A DNA stretch of 64,000 nt from Kitagawia praeruptora (taxonomy: Eukaryota; Streptophyta; Magnoliopsida; Apiales; Apiaceae). Shown here one piece after another: positions 10,762 through 20,891 of the stretch. The notes below the pieces were generated by a model that worked only from the letters and a program-made list of their open reading frames with translations, ran no database searches and had not been told where the DNA came from. Position 1 is the stretch's first letter; every line of letters starts with the position of its first letter. The stretch covers positions 5,590,001 to 5,654,000 of the forward strand of contig CM075353.1 in the NCBI GenBank assembly GCA_037693485.1, read 5' to 3'. Both the position numbers and the translations under genes were made by a program.

Positions 10762-10810
10762 TAACGTCAAGCTATTGACGTTAAAGGAGCGCTTCGTGGG
10801 AGGCAACCCA
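10762..10810 (+). promoter_or_regulatory. Stem-loop plus conserved GCGCTT...GGGAGGCAACCCA motif after the gag-pro stop
   Basis: Ten bases after the stop codon is a perfect inverted repeat, TAACGTCAA-GCTA-TTGACGTTA (10762-10783). It is followed by AGCGCTTCGTGGGAGGCAACCCA (10788-10810; written here as a motif, key parts AGCGCTT and GGGAGGCAACCC), which itself can pair TGGG with CCCA. N2 has the same arrangement on the minus strand at 32612-32659. The same purine-rich motif is known to me from other plant Athila-like elements. Its function is unknown; packaging or translation control are possibilities. Confidence 0.7.
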
Positions 10811-10848
10811 TGCATTAGTGTAGAAAAAAAAAAAATTTGTGTTGTGTG

Positions 10849-10875
10849 AAAAAAAAAAAAAAAAAAAAAAAAAAA
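10849..10875 (+). repeat. Poly(A) tract in N1
   Basis: A run of about 25 A, preceded by a shorter A run at 10825-10836. It directly precedes the hairpin array. Confidence 0.9.
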
Positions 10876-10890
10876 TCGAATTTTCAGTGT

Positions 10891-11090
10891 GTAACGCAGG
10901 ATGCGCCTGCGTTACTGCTTTCAGGGCAGGTTGCAGGGGTGTAACGCAGGCTGCGCCTGCGTTACTGTACTTGAAGCAGCCTGCATGGCTGTTGCGCAGA
11001 CTGCGCATGCGCGTCTGGTGCTGCAGCAGGTTGCCCCTCACGCTGGCAGTGTGCGCGTGGAGCAGTGTGAAGCCTAGCTGATTTTTTCTC
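10891..11090 (+). repeat. 50-bp tandem units each carrying a GC-rich hairpin
   Basis: Units start at 10891, 10941 and 10991, and a decayed fourth may start near 11041. The first two contain perfect inverted repeats: GTAACGCAGG-ATGCG-CCTGCGTTAC (10891-10915) and GTAACGCAGGC-TGC-GCCTGCGTTAC (10941-10965). The third is degenerate (gttgcgcagactgcgc). The array is a GC-rich island in otherwise AT-rich noncoding sequence of N1. N2 has a GC-rich patch at the comparable place (32100-32240). Confidence 0.85.
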
Positions 11091-11238
11091 TTTCCCGTGT
11101 TATCAACTGTTGTTTGTGTACATAAATTTTAACTTTCAACCCCATTCTATTTATACCCCTTTCTACCTAATTCTTTTCCTATTTCAATTCCAAAACTCCC
11201 CATCTTTTCTCCAAAAATTCTAAACCTATTTCTATTCT

Positions 11239-11239
11239 A

Positions 11240-11270
<31 letters not shown>

Positions 11271-11368
11271 TTATTATTATTTATTATTATAGTTATTATT
11301 TATTATTATTATAGTTATTATTTATTATTATTATTATTATTTTCTTATTTATTATTATCTTTATTATT

Positions 11369-11408
<40 letters not shown>

Positions 11409-11411
11409 TGT
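11239..11411 (+). repeat. (TTA)n microsatellite
   Basis: About 170 bp of nearly pure ATT/TTA repeats with a few interruptions ('ttcttattatt', 'atagttatt'). Confidence 0.95.
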
Positions 11412-12627
11412 ATATACCCACCTATACATACAAATCCAATTCCTCTTCTATTTTATTTTAATCTCTAAAAACTCAATTCTAAAGAGGAATTAATTGCAAG
11501 TTCACCTCTTTGATTCGTATTGGGTAAATCTTTTTCTCTAATCTTATTTTTATTACGAATTTGTGTTCTTGTCAATTGGATTTTGTAGTGTTCATGAAAG
11601 GTGGCCAGTCTATGGAGCTCGTGCGCAATATCCTCCACCAGATTCATCCGAGGAGGGTGACTGCTTCGATATTCAGGTATGTTTTCTGCTATCCCTTGTA
11701 TTATTTCCATTCAATGCGGACATTGAATATTTTAAGTTTGGGGGTGGTTTGAGGGATATGTAGTTGTTGTTGTATTAATTGTTCATGTAGGATTTCATGC
11801 TTTGCATATTAGTAGTAGTAAATTATGCATATTTGTTCGTGTTATCTACGTTTGTTTCATATAGGACATTATGTTTTTATGTTTGTATTCATGTGAGTTC
11901 ATAGTAGTTTGCATTTGCACCCATGCTTGATAGGAATTTTGTTTTGTTGACGCTTTTGATTGAGAAGTGATATGCTTTGTTCTTGTGCACACACATACAC
12001 TAGTAAGTTGAAGCTAGTAGACTTATTGAATGTTGTAAGTAATTAGAAGGACATGAATATGTGCAAGATGATTTAGTTTGCATGCTTTGAATACAAGTTG
12101 GTGCGTTAGAGAGATTTTTGCTTGGGATTGAGTATGTTTTTCCACCAAGTGAGTTTTTGAGCCATATTGCATATTTTTTGCAATTTATTCGTTTGCTTGA
12201 GTGTCCACGGATTGTTTGCATTGCTAGCAGTTGTTTGAGGTCTTTCTTGAAACGCATGACATTATTTGACGATTAAAATGATAAAGGCATTTAGGAATAA
12301 CCGCATATTTTCCCATATTACCACACCATGTTTACATGATCAATTAGTTAACCCGTTGAGCTTAATCCTATTTTTTTTCGGTGACACATCACGTTACTTG
12401 CCATATATCCTTTTTCTTGTATTGGCCTTACATTAACTTGAACCCAATTGTCAAAGGCTAGTATAGTGCTTAAGGGAGTAATAAGGTGTGCATGGAGGGG
12501 TTTATTGTTGGTCGTAATTTTGGGGAAAAATATTGAGATTGGGTTTGGTTGTTTACTTGATAGTCGGCATATGTAATAAATTGTGGGATCATTTGTTATT
12601 GTTTATATTATGGTTTTATTTAGCTCT

Positions 12628-12656
12628 CGGAAAAAAAAAAAAAAAGAGAAAAAAAG

Positions 12657-12689
<33 letters not shown>

Positions 12690-12703
12690 AAGAAAAAAAA
12701 AAT
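12628..12703 (+). repeat. A-rich tract with scattered G
   Basis: About 75 bp of A with single G interruptions in the noncoding part of N1. The open frame across it is low complexity and unlikely to be a gene. N2 has a T-rich tract at the matching place near 30230-30270 on the other strand. Confidence 0.85.
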
Positions 12704-13497
12704 ATTATGAGAGCATGTTTGTGTTTGTTATGATCCTATTTTAGTCGACTAGTCGAGTGTTCTTAGTAAAATTTATGTGGGGGGAAAACAGGGTGTTGTG
12801 AATGGATCATTATGGTACTTACTAGCTTTTGACACTTCACCTGTTTTGGCTTATTTGACATACCTTGTCCCTAGCCCACGTTACAACCCAATTAAAGACC
12901 TTTTGATTATCGTCATTGATGTATGTTGTGTTAAGAGTTAGATTGATACCAAATGTCAAGCATGTTTATGATTTTGTTGGAATTGAGTGATACACTTACC
13001 CTTGTTCTTGAGTGAATATTCTTTTGTGAGTGGATTGTGAGTGTTTGCTTATTTTTGCGTATGAGATCCCGAGTTTTGTCTCAAAGATGTGCTCTTGTAG
13101 GCTTAGCATGTTTACTAACTTATTCTTACACTTGACATGGACTTGTGAGAACTTATGCATGTTCATTGAGTAGACTATGTGAATACTTGCACTTTCGACA
13201 CCAAGACATTGCGTATTTACTTTGATTCTTAAGTTGATATGGCATGAGAGGATTTGAAGGTATGGTAGGCTAGATTAATTGCATTTGCATATTAGTTGCA
13301 TTCATTCATTGCATTGCATTAGGTAAATGGATTTTGTGGGTACATTCGCTATAGGCCCTCACGAGACCTTACTCGTCCACTAGGACTGCCTAGGGGTTTA
13401 AAGGGCTTGTTGCATATGCCAAATGCAACCGTGATCACCTACGGAAGTGGTACTAATTAGGTAGTTATAATTGTTTATGCTTGAGGACAAGCATCGG

Positions 13498-13515
13498 TTT
13501 AAGTTTGGGGGTGTT
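13498..13515 (+). promoter_or_regulatory. N1 polypurine tract
   Basis: AAGTTTGGGGGTGTT lies immediately before the 3' LTR, the place where plus-strand DNA synthesis is primed. The same word is common before the 3' LTR of plant Athila-type elements. Confidence 0.8.
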
Positions 13516-14758
13516 TGATAAGTGGATTTTATATCCACTTGGAGCATTCTAAATCGGCTTAAATTGATTGTTTTGGACTCAAGTTTGTGTAGTTTTGATG
13601 TGTTTTGTGTAGTTGTGCAGGTTTCCAAGAATATCTAAGCTTTTGTCGTTTTTGGAGATTTAATTGATTAAAATTCGGATTTTCCGGGAAGGCTGCGCAG
13701 CTTATACTGTTTTGGCCATATCTGGAGTTCTAGAAGTCCGTTTTCAGCGATCTTACTGCCCACGCGAAGCTTGAGAGATTTTCTACAACCTGGAAAAGGA
13801 AACAAGTGCAAGAAACGTACTGATTAATGGCGCGCACATAATCTTGATTAAAGAAGGCTGGGAATTTACTGTTTTGCCCTTTTTCTAATTCTAATTGTAT
13901 TCTGGGCAGTTTTGGGTACCTTCTTTAAATCCTAATTGTAATAGAAGGCAATATCTTGCTGGGCAAGATTTGTAGAGCCTATATAAACACATCATACCAT
14001 TGTAAAATATAACAATTCATAGAACAATTGATAGCTTGTAATCGTATCAAGGTACTTTCGATCTTCAATTCTTTAATATTATGTTTTCATTCATTATCAT
14101 TATTACTTTGTTTTCTTCAGTAATTATGTGTAACTAAATCTTTAATCTGAGGATTGGGTAGTATTCCTTGGTATTCATGTATGTTTAATTATCTGTGATT
14201 TTCTTGCTTTGCTGATCTGTTATTGAGGGCTTAACACAATTAGGGGAGTCATGAACCTTTGATTGGATTTTAGGGATTGTAATAACTTGGAAGAGGAGTT
14301 GCAATTTTAGTACATGATTTAACAGACATAACTCGAATATTTGATTGGAAGATTAATAGGAGAGTTGTGAGACTTATAATTCTTGGAGCTTAATAGTTTA
14401 TGATTGTCTTTGATTGTATCACGGAAGTGACAATTAGGGTATAGTTGTAAACACTATATTGTATCTTGGAAGAGAACATTATAACCTTAGAAGAATTGTT
14501 TTCAGCAGAGTAAGAACGTAGACATCACATAGATATTGAATGTGCATTGAAACCAAGTGAAGAACCCCAGTTCTTGGATTGTTTTCCTCATATATTTTAT
14601 TCTCGTTTGATAATTAGTTTAATTTTGTTTAGTTTAATTTAGTTTATAAACACACCAAACATTCTTCTACACTTCTAAATTGTGAGAGATAAAAACTTGA
14701 ACTTGATATTACAATTTAGTCCTTCCCTGAGAACGAACACACAAAAATACTACTATCA
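13516..14758 (+). repeat. N1 3' LTR
   Basis: It is the same length as the 5' LTR (1243 bp) and nearly identical to it. It ends CTACTATCA and is followed by the target duplication AACAC. Confidence 0.95.
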
Positions 14759-14763
14759 AACAC

Positions 14764-15962
14764 CTCAATTAAGTTAAAAGTAACTTATTTTAAGAAATCT
14801 CAAACGGTGATATACTCTACTTGTTCACATGTGTCGGGGGAATGGAAGGCCGCAAGACCAGCCCCGAAGAACAATAAGGCGGAAACAGGGGAGATTAGTG
14901 TAAGCTTGAACATGATTGACAATTGAAAATCAATGGGGGAAATTCGAAGTGTTTAATTTGAAAATCAACAGGAAAAGCATGCAGCCACTGTCCTTCGAAT
15001 ATTAGTGTTATATATATTTCAGCTACAACCTTTCTGAGTCGTCAAGTGAAAGAGCATGGGTCATGGAGTGAAGTGCAGGTCGGCCTTGAGTTTTAGGGGA
15101 ACTTAGACAACTAATTTTTGGGATTCTGATGACATATACATGGCATATCCTACAAATTTACATACATGAAATTCACAAATTCAGACTTCTTGAATATTGG
15201 GATCCTATACACAAATCTTGCTTATATAACCAGGACCAGGACCATCGCCGGTGAAGTGTCATATACATTTACTTTGGGAAGTCTTATTTTTTTAAGAAAT
15301 AAGTTACTTATTCTGGAAAAAGTTAGAAAATATGTATTTTTTTCTGAAATAAGTAACTTATGTTTGCAAGATAACGAATATTAAACTATCCATACATATT
15401 TTTTCTAAAAAAAGTATGTAAAATACAATTTTTTTTCCAAAATAACTAAATTATAAGTTCATCAACAGATTTACCAAACGAGCACATTAACATGCACCAA
15501 CCACACCTTCTTTATAATGTAAATGAATTTTATGGCTCACAAACCACAATAGACTTTTAGATCATTAGAATCAAAAGTAAACAAAAAGTTACGAACCAAC
15601 ACGAAAGTGTACATTTCATTTCATTTCATTTTGACAAGATTGGGCTGGCTCGGTTACGCCTCTCATCCACAAATTTTATTCTTCTAACTAAATATCAAAT
15701 CACCAAACAACATATAATTGATGAGAGGCAAGGAAAAATTCACTGAATGGTCTAATTCAATTGTACCAAGGCAAAGGGGTTCGATATTTTCAATAAATTC
15801 AAGCTCTGATAATCTGTTGAACCAACCCCTTGTGACCTTGTCTGTACCAGCTCTTAATTTTTTGTACATAGTTACATGATTCAATTGGGATCTCATGGTT
15901 AGAGTTGGTCTAAATACCTACAAAAATAATAAACTTTTTAACTATTTTTAAATTAATAAAAT
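14764..15962. other. Intergenic stretch, no gene recognised
   Basis: It contains the right part of the MITE-like segment interrupted by N1 (to about 14809). A 24-bp word (tatactctac..catgtgt) at 14811-14834 occurs again at 21189-21212. At about 15270-15480 AT-rich sequence has 'aagtaacttat' words like the BAHD intron MITE, ending 'ttaccaaacgagcac'. A short TTTCA run lies near 15614-15630. The open frames here have no recognisable domain. Confidence 0.4.
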
Positions 15963-16860
15963 ACTAGTCGATAACCCGTGCGAAGCACGGATTGTAATAA
16001 ATTATCTTAAATTTCTAATTTTTAATTTTTTTTAAATAAATAAAATCTTGAACCACCAAGTTGTATATAATACTATATTCTCGACTTTTATTTCGATTGC
16101 TAGTTAATAGACTCCTAGTATATAACTTTATTATTAAATTAAATTAATATTTAATATTATTGTTTTAATTAATTAAATTTACATAACTTCATTCTGGTAA
16201 TATAAGAGTAGTTATTTTATTAATTATATTAATTATTAATCTATTATAAATACTTTGTAAATATCAATTAAAGGAGTTCTAAGTTTTATGTAATACTATA
16301 TTCCTGATTTTTATTTCAATTTTTAGTTAATAGACTCATAGTATATAATTTCATTATTAAATTAAATTATTATATAATATTACAATTTTAATTAATTAAA
16401 TTAATTAATATTTAGTGGCATACCGCGATCGCGGTATACATGGTATACCATTAAAAGAGGGTTTCTACTTTTAATAATTTTTTTTAAAATAAATAAATCT
16501 TGAAGCACCAAGTTGTATATAATACTGTATTCTCGACTTTTAATATAACTTCACTATTAAATTAAATTAATATTTAATATTAATATTTTAATTAATTAAA
16601 TTTACATAACTTCATTCTGGTAATATAAGAGTAGTTATATTATTAATTATATTTATTATTAATCTATTATAGATACTTTTTAAATATCAATTACAGGAGT
16701 TCTAAGTTTTATGTAGTACTATATTTCTGATTTTTATTTCAACTTTTAGTTAATAGATGCATAGTATATAATTTCATTATTAAATTAAATTATTGTATAA
16801 TATTACAATTTAAATTAATTAATATTTAGTGGCATACCGCGACCGCGGTATAAATGGCAT
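15963..16860 (-). mobile_element. Helitron-like element (3' end at 15963)
   Basis: On the minus strand the left edge reads CCGTGC-TTC-GCACGG (hairpin, 15976-15990), then eight bases, then CTAGT (15967-15963). That is the hallmark of a plant Helitron 3' end (hairpin then CTRRT). The next host base is A where T is expected, so the boundary is not perfect. No helicase gene is present, so it would be nonautonomous. The 5' end is not defined; I place it near the end of the duplicated AT-rich block. Confidence 0.5.
16013..16860. repeat. Two tandem copies of an AT-rich 0.4-kb unit ending in palindromes
   Basis: The sequence from 'caccaagttgtatataatac' at 16054 recurs at 16506, and 'gtggcataccgcg' recurs at 16416 and 16830, so a unit of about 410-450 bp is duplicated with one internal deletion. 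Each copy ends with palindromes: TACCGCGATCGCGGTA (16421-16436, perfect 16 bp) and ATGGTATACCAT (16440-16451), then in copy two TACCGCGACCGCGGTA (16835-16850) and a damaged second palindrome. Confidence 0.8.
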
Positions 16861-17677
16861 ACCATTAAAAGGGAGTTTCCGACCTGAAAAACAGCAGTTC
16901 ACGCGCCTCCATGCGCCGTCCCACGAGCGGCAGGCCGGAGCCACGCGCGCCGGCGCGTGGGGCACTTTCCGGCTAATTTTTGGAGAAAGTTCTATAGGGA
17001 CTATTGATCTCCTTCCTATTCTGAATCTAAGTGTGGTAAAATTTCGTGAATCTGAGAATTTTGGTTTTCTGTCAGTTCAAATTTGCTTGTTTTCAGACTT
17101 GGTAGTTATTTTTCTTACGGGAAAATTCTGTTGTAGTCATGTTTTTTAGTTTAAGAGTTTGCCCCGGTTATAGATTTAATTGTGCAGCACGGTCGGAAGA
17201 TATTACGGTATCCCACCATTTTATTATGTTGTTGTAAATTAGATAGTTCAGGGGGCGTTATTCCGAAGGAGCAGCAGAACTAGTACACAGTTCACTGCCA
17301 CAAAATCGAAGCAGCAGAAGTAGTACACAATTCACTTCCACAAAATCAAAGCAGCAGAAGTAGTACACAGTTCACTGTTATATCTTTTATTTGGTGGACG
17401 ATCTTAAGGGATGCAGTCTATCAAATCTATCGTTCTAGTTATTTCCGTTCAAAGAATAAAAGATGCATGTGCAGTACTTCCAGTATTTTTGACGGCCTAA
17501 AATATATTGGTCGCAAGTCGAGTCCCGGTATCCCAAAAGACTCATAAACTCAAGATCGGTCGATCCTAAAAATGGGTATAATTGGACGCTCAGATTAAGC
17601 TCAAGGGCTACTAGTGTTCACTCTTCAATCTCAAGATAGATCTTTCATCCGAAGATGGGATTTCGAGTGAGGGGGCG
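16861..17677 (+). other. Remnant of a retroelement internal region, noncoding
   Basis: It starts with a GC-rich segment that includes CCACGCGC-GCCG-GCGCGTGG (16941-16960, 8-bp arms). It continues to a polypurine-like GAGTGAGGGGGCG just before the LTR at 17678. No Gag or Pol domain is detectable. I take it as a deleted Copia-type internal region. Confidence 0.4.
17271..17379 (+). repeat. 40-bp tandem repeat, 2.7 copies
   Basis: Units start at 17271, 17311 and 17351 with 'gcagcagaa(c/g)tagtacac' and contain 'ccacaaaatc'. The copies are about 90% alike by eye. Confidence 0.9.
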
Positions 17678-17901
17678 TGTCAAAATATGTGGGCTAAGAG
17701 GAGTGCACACCATATCAAAATATGTGGGCTAGTAGCACACCAGCACACCAGCACACCACAAGCACAATTATTATGTTGTTCTTTTCCTATATTAAGCATG
17801 TTACTTTTTCCTATTGTAATAACCCTAACATCCAAACAATCAATACAATTATTCTTGTTTTCTCTCCTTATGAATTCTTCTACATTCTATCATACTTAAC
17901 A
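17678..17901 (+). mobile_element. Small Copia-type LTR (224 bp)
   Basis: It starts TGTCAAAATATG directly after a polypurine run and ends CATACTTAACA. The next bases are TGGTATCA (17902-17909), the start of the usual initiator-Met tRNA primer site. Inside are three short 'cagcacac' repeats (17737-17758) and a possible TATA region. Having a 3'-type flank on the left and a 5'-type flank on the right is unusual for a single LTR. It lies about 280 bp upstream of the BAHD start codon. Confidence 0.65.
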
Positions 17902-18066
17902 TGGTATCACAAATGTGGGAGGTTGAGGTTCGAATCTTTCATATTTCCAATATTCTTATTTATTGAAATGCTGAATTAAATCGGATTAAGATAAAAAAAA
18001 AAAAAAAAAAAAAACTCAAACAACTTATTTATCCACTATTTTACCCGAATAATGGGCCTAAGGTGA

Positions 18067-18075
18067 TATAAAAAG
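18067..18075 (+). promoter_or_regulatory. Putative TATA box of the BAHD gene
   Basis: TATAAAAAG lies 106 bp upstream of the ATG, compatible with a 5' leader of about 75 bases. No other strong TATA is closer. Confidence 0.55.
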
Positions 18076-18180
18076 GGTCCTCGTCTCATGTTGAAGGGCA
18101 CACAATATCACCAAGTGCGTTTGTTTTAACATCAGACTGCACACGGCACACCAGTACACAACCTTAAAAAAACCAAGCAC

Positions 18181-20891
18181 ATGGCTTTGTCATTGTCACC
18201 CAACCGAAAGGAGCCATACCTCGTACGTCCTGCAGGACCAACACCAGGTGAACTTAAGCAACTTTCTCAGCTAGATGACCAAAAAGACCTATATTTCCAT
18301 TTTTCGATGGTAATGTACTACAGAAATAATCCATTGATGGAAGAGACAGATCCCGTGGCTAAAATAAGAGAAGCTGTGAGTGATGCACTTGTCTATTACT
18401 ATCCCCTAGCAGGCAGGCTTGTTGGAGGCTCCAATGGAAAGGTGGTGCTGGATTGTAGAGGCCAGGGGATTTTGTTTGTCGAAGCAGACGCCGACGTTAC
18501 ACTGGATATGCTTGGTGATTCTATACAGCCACCGTGCTGCTTTGCTGCTGAGATCCTGTTAGGTGACGATGAACCCCAAAAGATCTTGAATTTTCCGTTG
18601 ATGCTTATTCAGGTACGCAAGACATTCTTGTGCGTAGGTGGTTCATGCATTTGAAAATTAAAAAGGTCTATGTGACTATTTTGAGTGTTGAATAATATAT
18701 ATGTACGATTTGCTTAAGGTGTCAAATCATAAAGGTAAAGATTAATTGGTTACTTAAATTTTAGGAAGAGTTTCAGGTCGAGCCCTCTCATTCTTATATA
18801 GAGATGTTTGGCATTTCTTATATTTCCGAAATTAGTACTTACATAAAAAATACAGTAAATTTTAAAAAATAAGATAAGCCAAACAATTACATAGGCCTCA
18901 TTTGGTTGTATTTATAAGTCTGAAATAAGTTTTTAATTCCGAAAAAAGGTACGTATTTACATATTTTTTTGTAAAAATAAATATTTATAAAAAGTTTAGC
19001 ATTTGTTATTTTAAAAAAATAAATTACTTATTTCAGAAAAAATACATATTTACGTTCTTTTTTCCAAAATAAGAACTTATTTCAGAAAAATAAGGTAAGC
19101 CAAACGGGGACATAATCCATCATCTTAATTAAGTTTCAAATGAAGGTCCCATTTATAAATATATTTTGGTTTATTAGAGCATGTTCAACGGTATTACCTA
19201 AAAATGGTTGGCTAAATTAGAGAAAATATTGATTTATGATGTTGTGCTCGTATATTGGCTATAATGTTTGATGATATTGTAAATATAGTATGTTATTATT
19301 ATTTCAGTTTATTATAAATAGAATATATTTTTATAAGGTAACAGATCAAATAAAACCTTCCTTAAAAGCTTCTAGAGGTTGACCAAATATAGCTAACGAA
19401 AAGAGATTATCTAAATTTTTTGCTAATGAGTGATTTTTTTTATACATAATCTCCATAAATTTTATTATTTGTATTATATTTATAATTTTAGCTAGGGGTC
19501 TTCTACATTGGTGATGTTCTTAAACCACTTTATTTTTATATGAAAAAAACGAAGGGAATTTGTGCTAGCAACGCATTGTTGTGTTTTAATGAAAAAAATG
19601 TGTCAATCAATCTCATGCAGCAAATAAAAACCTCCAAGTCCAACCTGGTCGTTCCGAGACACAAAAAGATTAAATGATTGACATGTTTGGTTTTGGTTGA
19701 AGGAGAAGTTGATTAGAATCCGCAATATACACAATATTTTTGTATGTTACTCCAAGTAATTAGAGGACTCGAATTCGAGACACCACATGTACTAAACAAA
19801 TAATCATATTATATTAAACAAATGCAGATGCGAGAATTCGAACCAGAGACTCCTCTTGAAATCTTAAAATACTAGAAAAAAAAAAATCTAACATGATCTT
19901 ATACTATTCAAGATTTTATAGTGTCACAGTTCATAAATCAGAAATGTATGCCTACATAGATATCTGTCTCCTTTCTGAAAAACAGGTGACGCGGTTTGTA
20001 TGCGGAGGATTTGCAGTTGCAGTACGTTTGAACCACATGATGGCCGACGCAGTTGGGTTAGTCCACTTTTTGGAATGCGTTGCAGCTATTGCACGAGGAG
20101 TATCTGTGACTGTGCCACCTATATGGTGTAGAGAGCTGGTAAAATCTCGAAATCCACTGAAGGTTAGCTTCGTACATCGTGAGTATGAAGAGGATCCCGA
20201 TGAAGCCACCAAAATGATGCACCAACAGAACACAATTCGCCAAACTGTTTTCCTTAGCATCAAGGACATCAAAGCCCTGCGAAATCGCCTTCCACCATCT
20301 TTTCAAAAATCTTCGATGTTTGAAATTGTAACAGCATGTGTTTGGATAGCCCGGACACTGGCACTTGAAATAGATCCGAATGAGATTGTTAAGCTCATTT
20401 GTGTTGTCAATGTCCGGGGCAAGTATCAGCTTAACTTGCCTGATGGATATTATGGCAACGCTCTTGTTTCCCCAGCTGCAATTTCCAAGGCTGGTGTCTT
20501 ATGTAAAAGTCCATTGGGATATGCTTTGGATCTAATAAAAAAAGCAAAGGCTCAAGTTAGTGAAGAGTACGTTAGATCTGTCCTGGACCTCCTTGCCTAT
20601 AATGAAGGGAAACTTTCTATGTATAATTCATGGAACTTTGTTGTTTCGGATACTTCTCAGGCAGGGTTTACAGAGGTGGATTTCGGATGGGGAAAACCAA
20701 TATATGCAGGGCCTCTGGTTGGGGCAATATCATTTTATGCTAGTGGTTACGCACGCTTCAAAAATTCTAAAGGAGAGGTAGGTATGGTGGTGCCTATTTG
20801 TTTACAGCCTCAAACCATGGTCAGGTTCCGGGAGGAGCTGTTTAAAATCATCCATTCACCTCCAAGGTCTCTGCATCCTTCCATGCTCTGA
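18181..20891 (+). CDS. BAHD acyltransferase (alcohol acyltransferase type), two exons
   Basis: Exon 1 is 18181-18612 and exon 2 is 19986-20891; the intron (18613-19985) has CAG/GTACGC and ACAG borders and phase 0. The joined protein is 445 aa, the usual BAHD length. The N-terminal block RPAGPTPGELKQLSQLDDQ and YYPLAGRL near 120 are typical of the benzyl-alcohol benzoyltransferase and alcohol acetyltransferase branch. The catalytic motif HMMAD is at 161-165, right after the intron, and the structural motif DFGWG is at 376-380. The family transfers an acyl group from acyl-CoA to an alcohol or amine in the cytosol. The substrate cannot be told from sequence. No stops or frameshifts are visible, so I consider it intact. 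The intron contains MITEs. Confidence 0.93.
18894..19112. mobile_element. MITE-like insertion in the BAHD intron
   Basis: It begins GGCCTCATTTGGTT and ends AGCCAAACGGGGACA, imperfect inverted ends of the kind seen in hAT MITEs. The interior has repeated 'acttatttcagaaaaa' words in both orientations. A smaller related segment ('tgtttggcatttc...aagccaaaca') lies just before it at about 18807-18887. Confidence 0.5.
19177..19519. mobile_element. Tourist-like MITE in the BAHD intron
   Basis: Termini GAGCATGTTCAACGG and, on the other strand, GAACATCACCAATG are imperfect inverted repeats. TTA lies on both sides (19174-19176 and 19520-19522), the target duplication of PIF/Harbinger elements. The 343 bp have no coding capacity. 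Confidence 0.5.

Larger units (their letters stand above)
6734..14758 (+). mobile_element. N1: complete Athila-type nonautonomous LTR retrotransposon (Gag-Pro only)
   Basis: The 8025-bp element has two 1243-bp LTRs with TGATA...TATCA ends in the 3' copy, a 5-bp target duplication AACAC (6729-6733 and 14759-14763), a primer site resembling the tRNA-Asp complement and a polypurine tract. It has one long open frame for Gag and aspartic protease. There is no reverse transcriptase, RNase H or integrase; instead a 2.76-kb noncoding region fills 10752-13515. By hand I count about five differences between the LTRs, so insertion was recent. Mobilisation would need proteins from an autonomous Athila relative (inference). 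Confidence 0.95.

Noticed and set aside
10781..11081. Protein frames on both strands over the N1 hairpin array
   Set aside because: They are low-complexity translations of poly(A)/poly(T) and GC-rich repeats, with no domain.
17926..17938. B-box-like 'ggttcgaatc' suggesting a tRNA-derived SINE
   Set aside because: No A box at the right distance and no tRNA-like fold. It lies just after a Copia-type primer site, so it is more likely internal element sequence.
19893..19985. Upstream ATG of the BAHD second exon as an independent gene start
   Set aside because: The N-terminal half of the enzyme lies in exon 1, and a good acceptor at 19984-19985 joins it in phase. The extra residues are intron translation.
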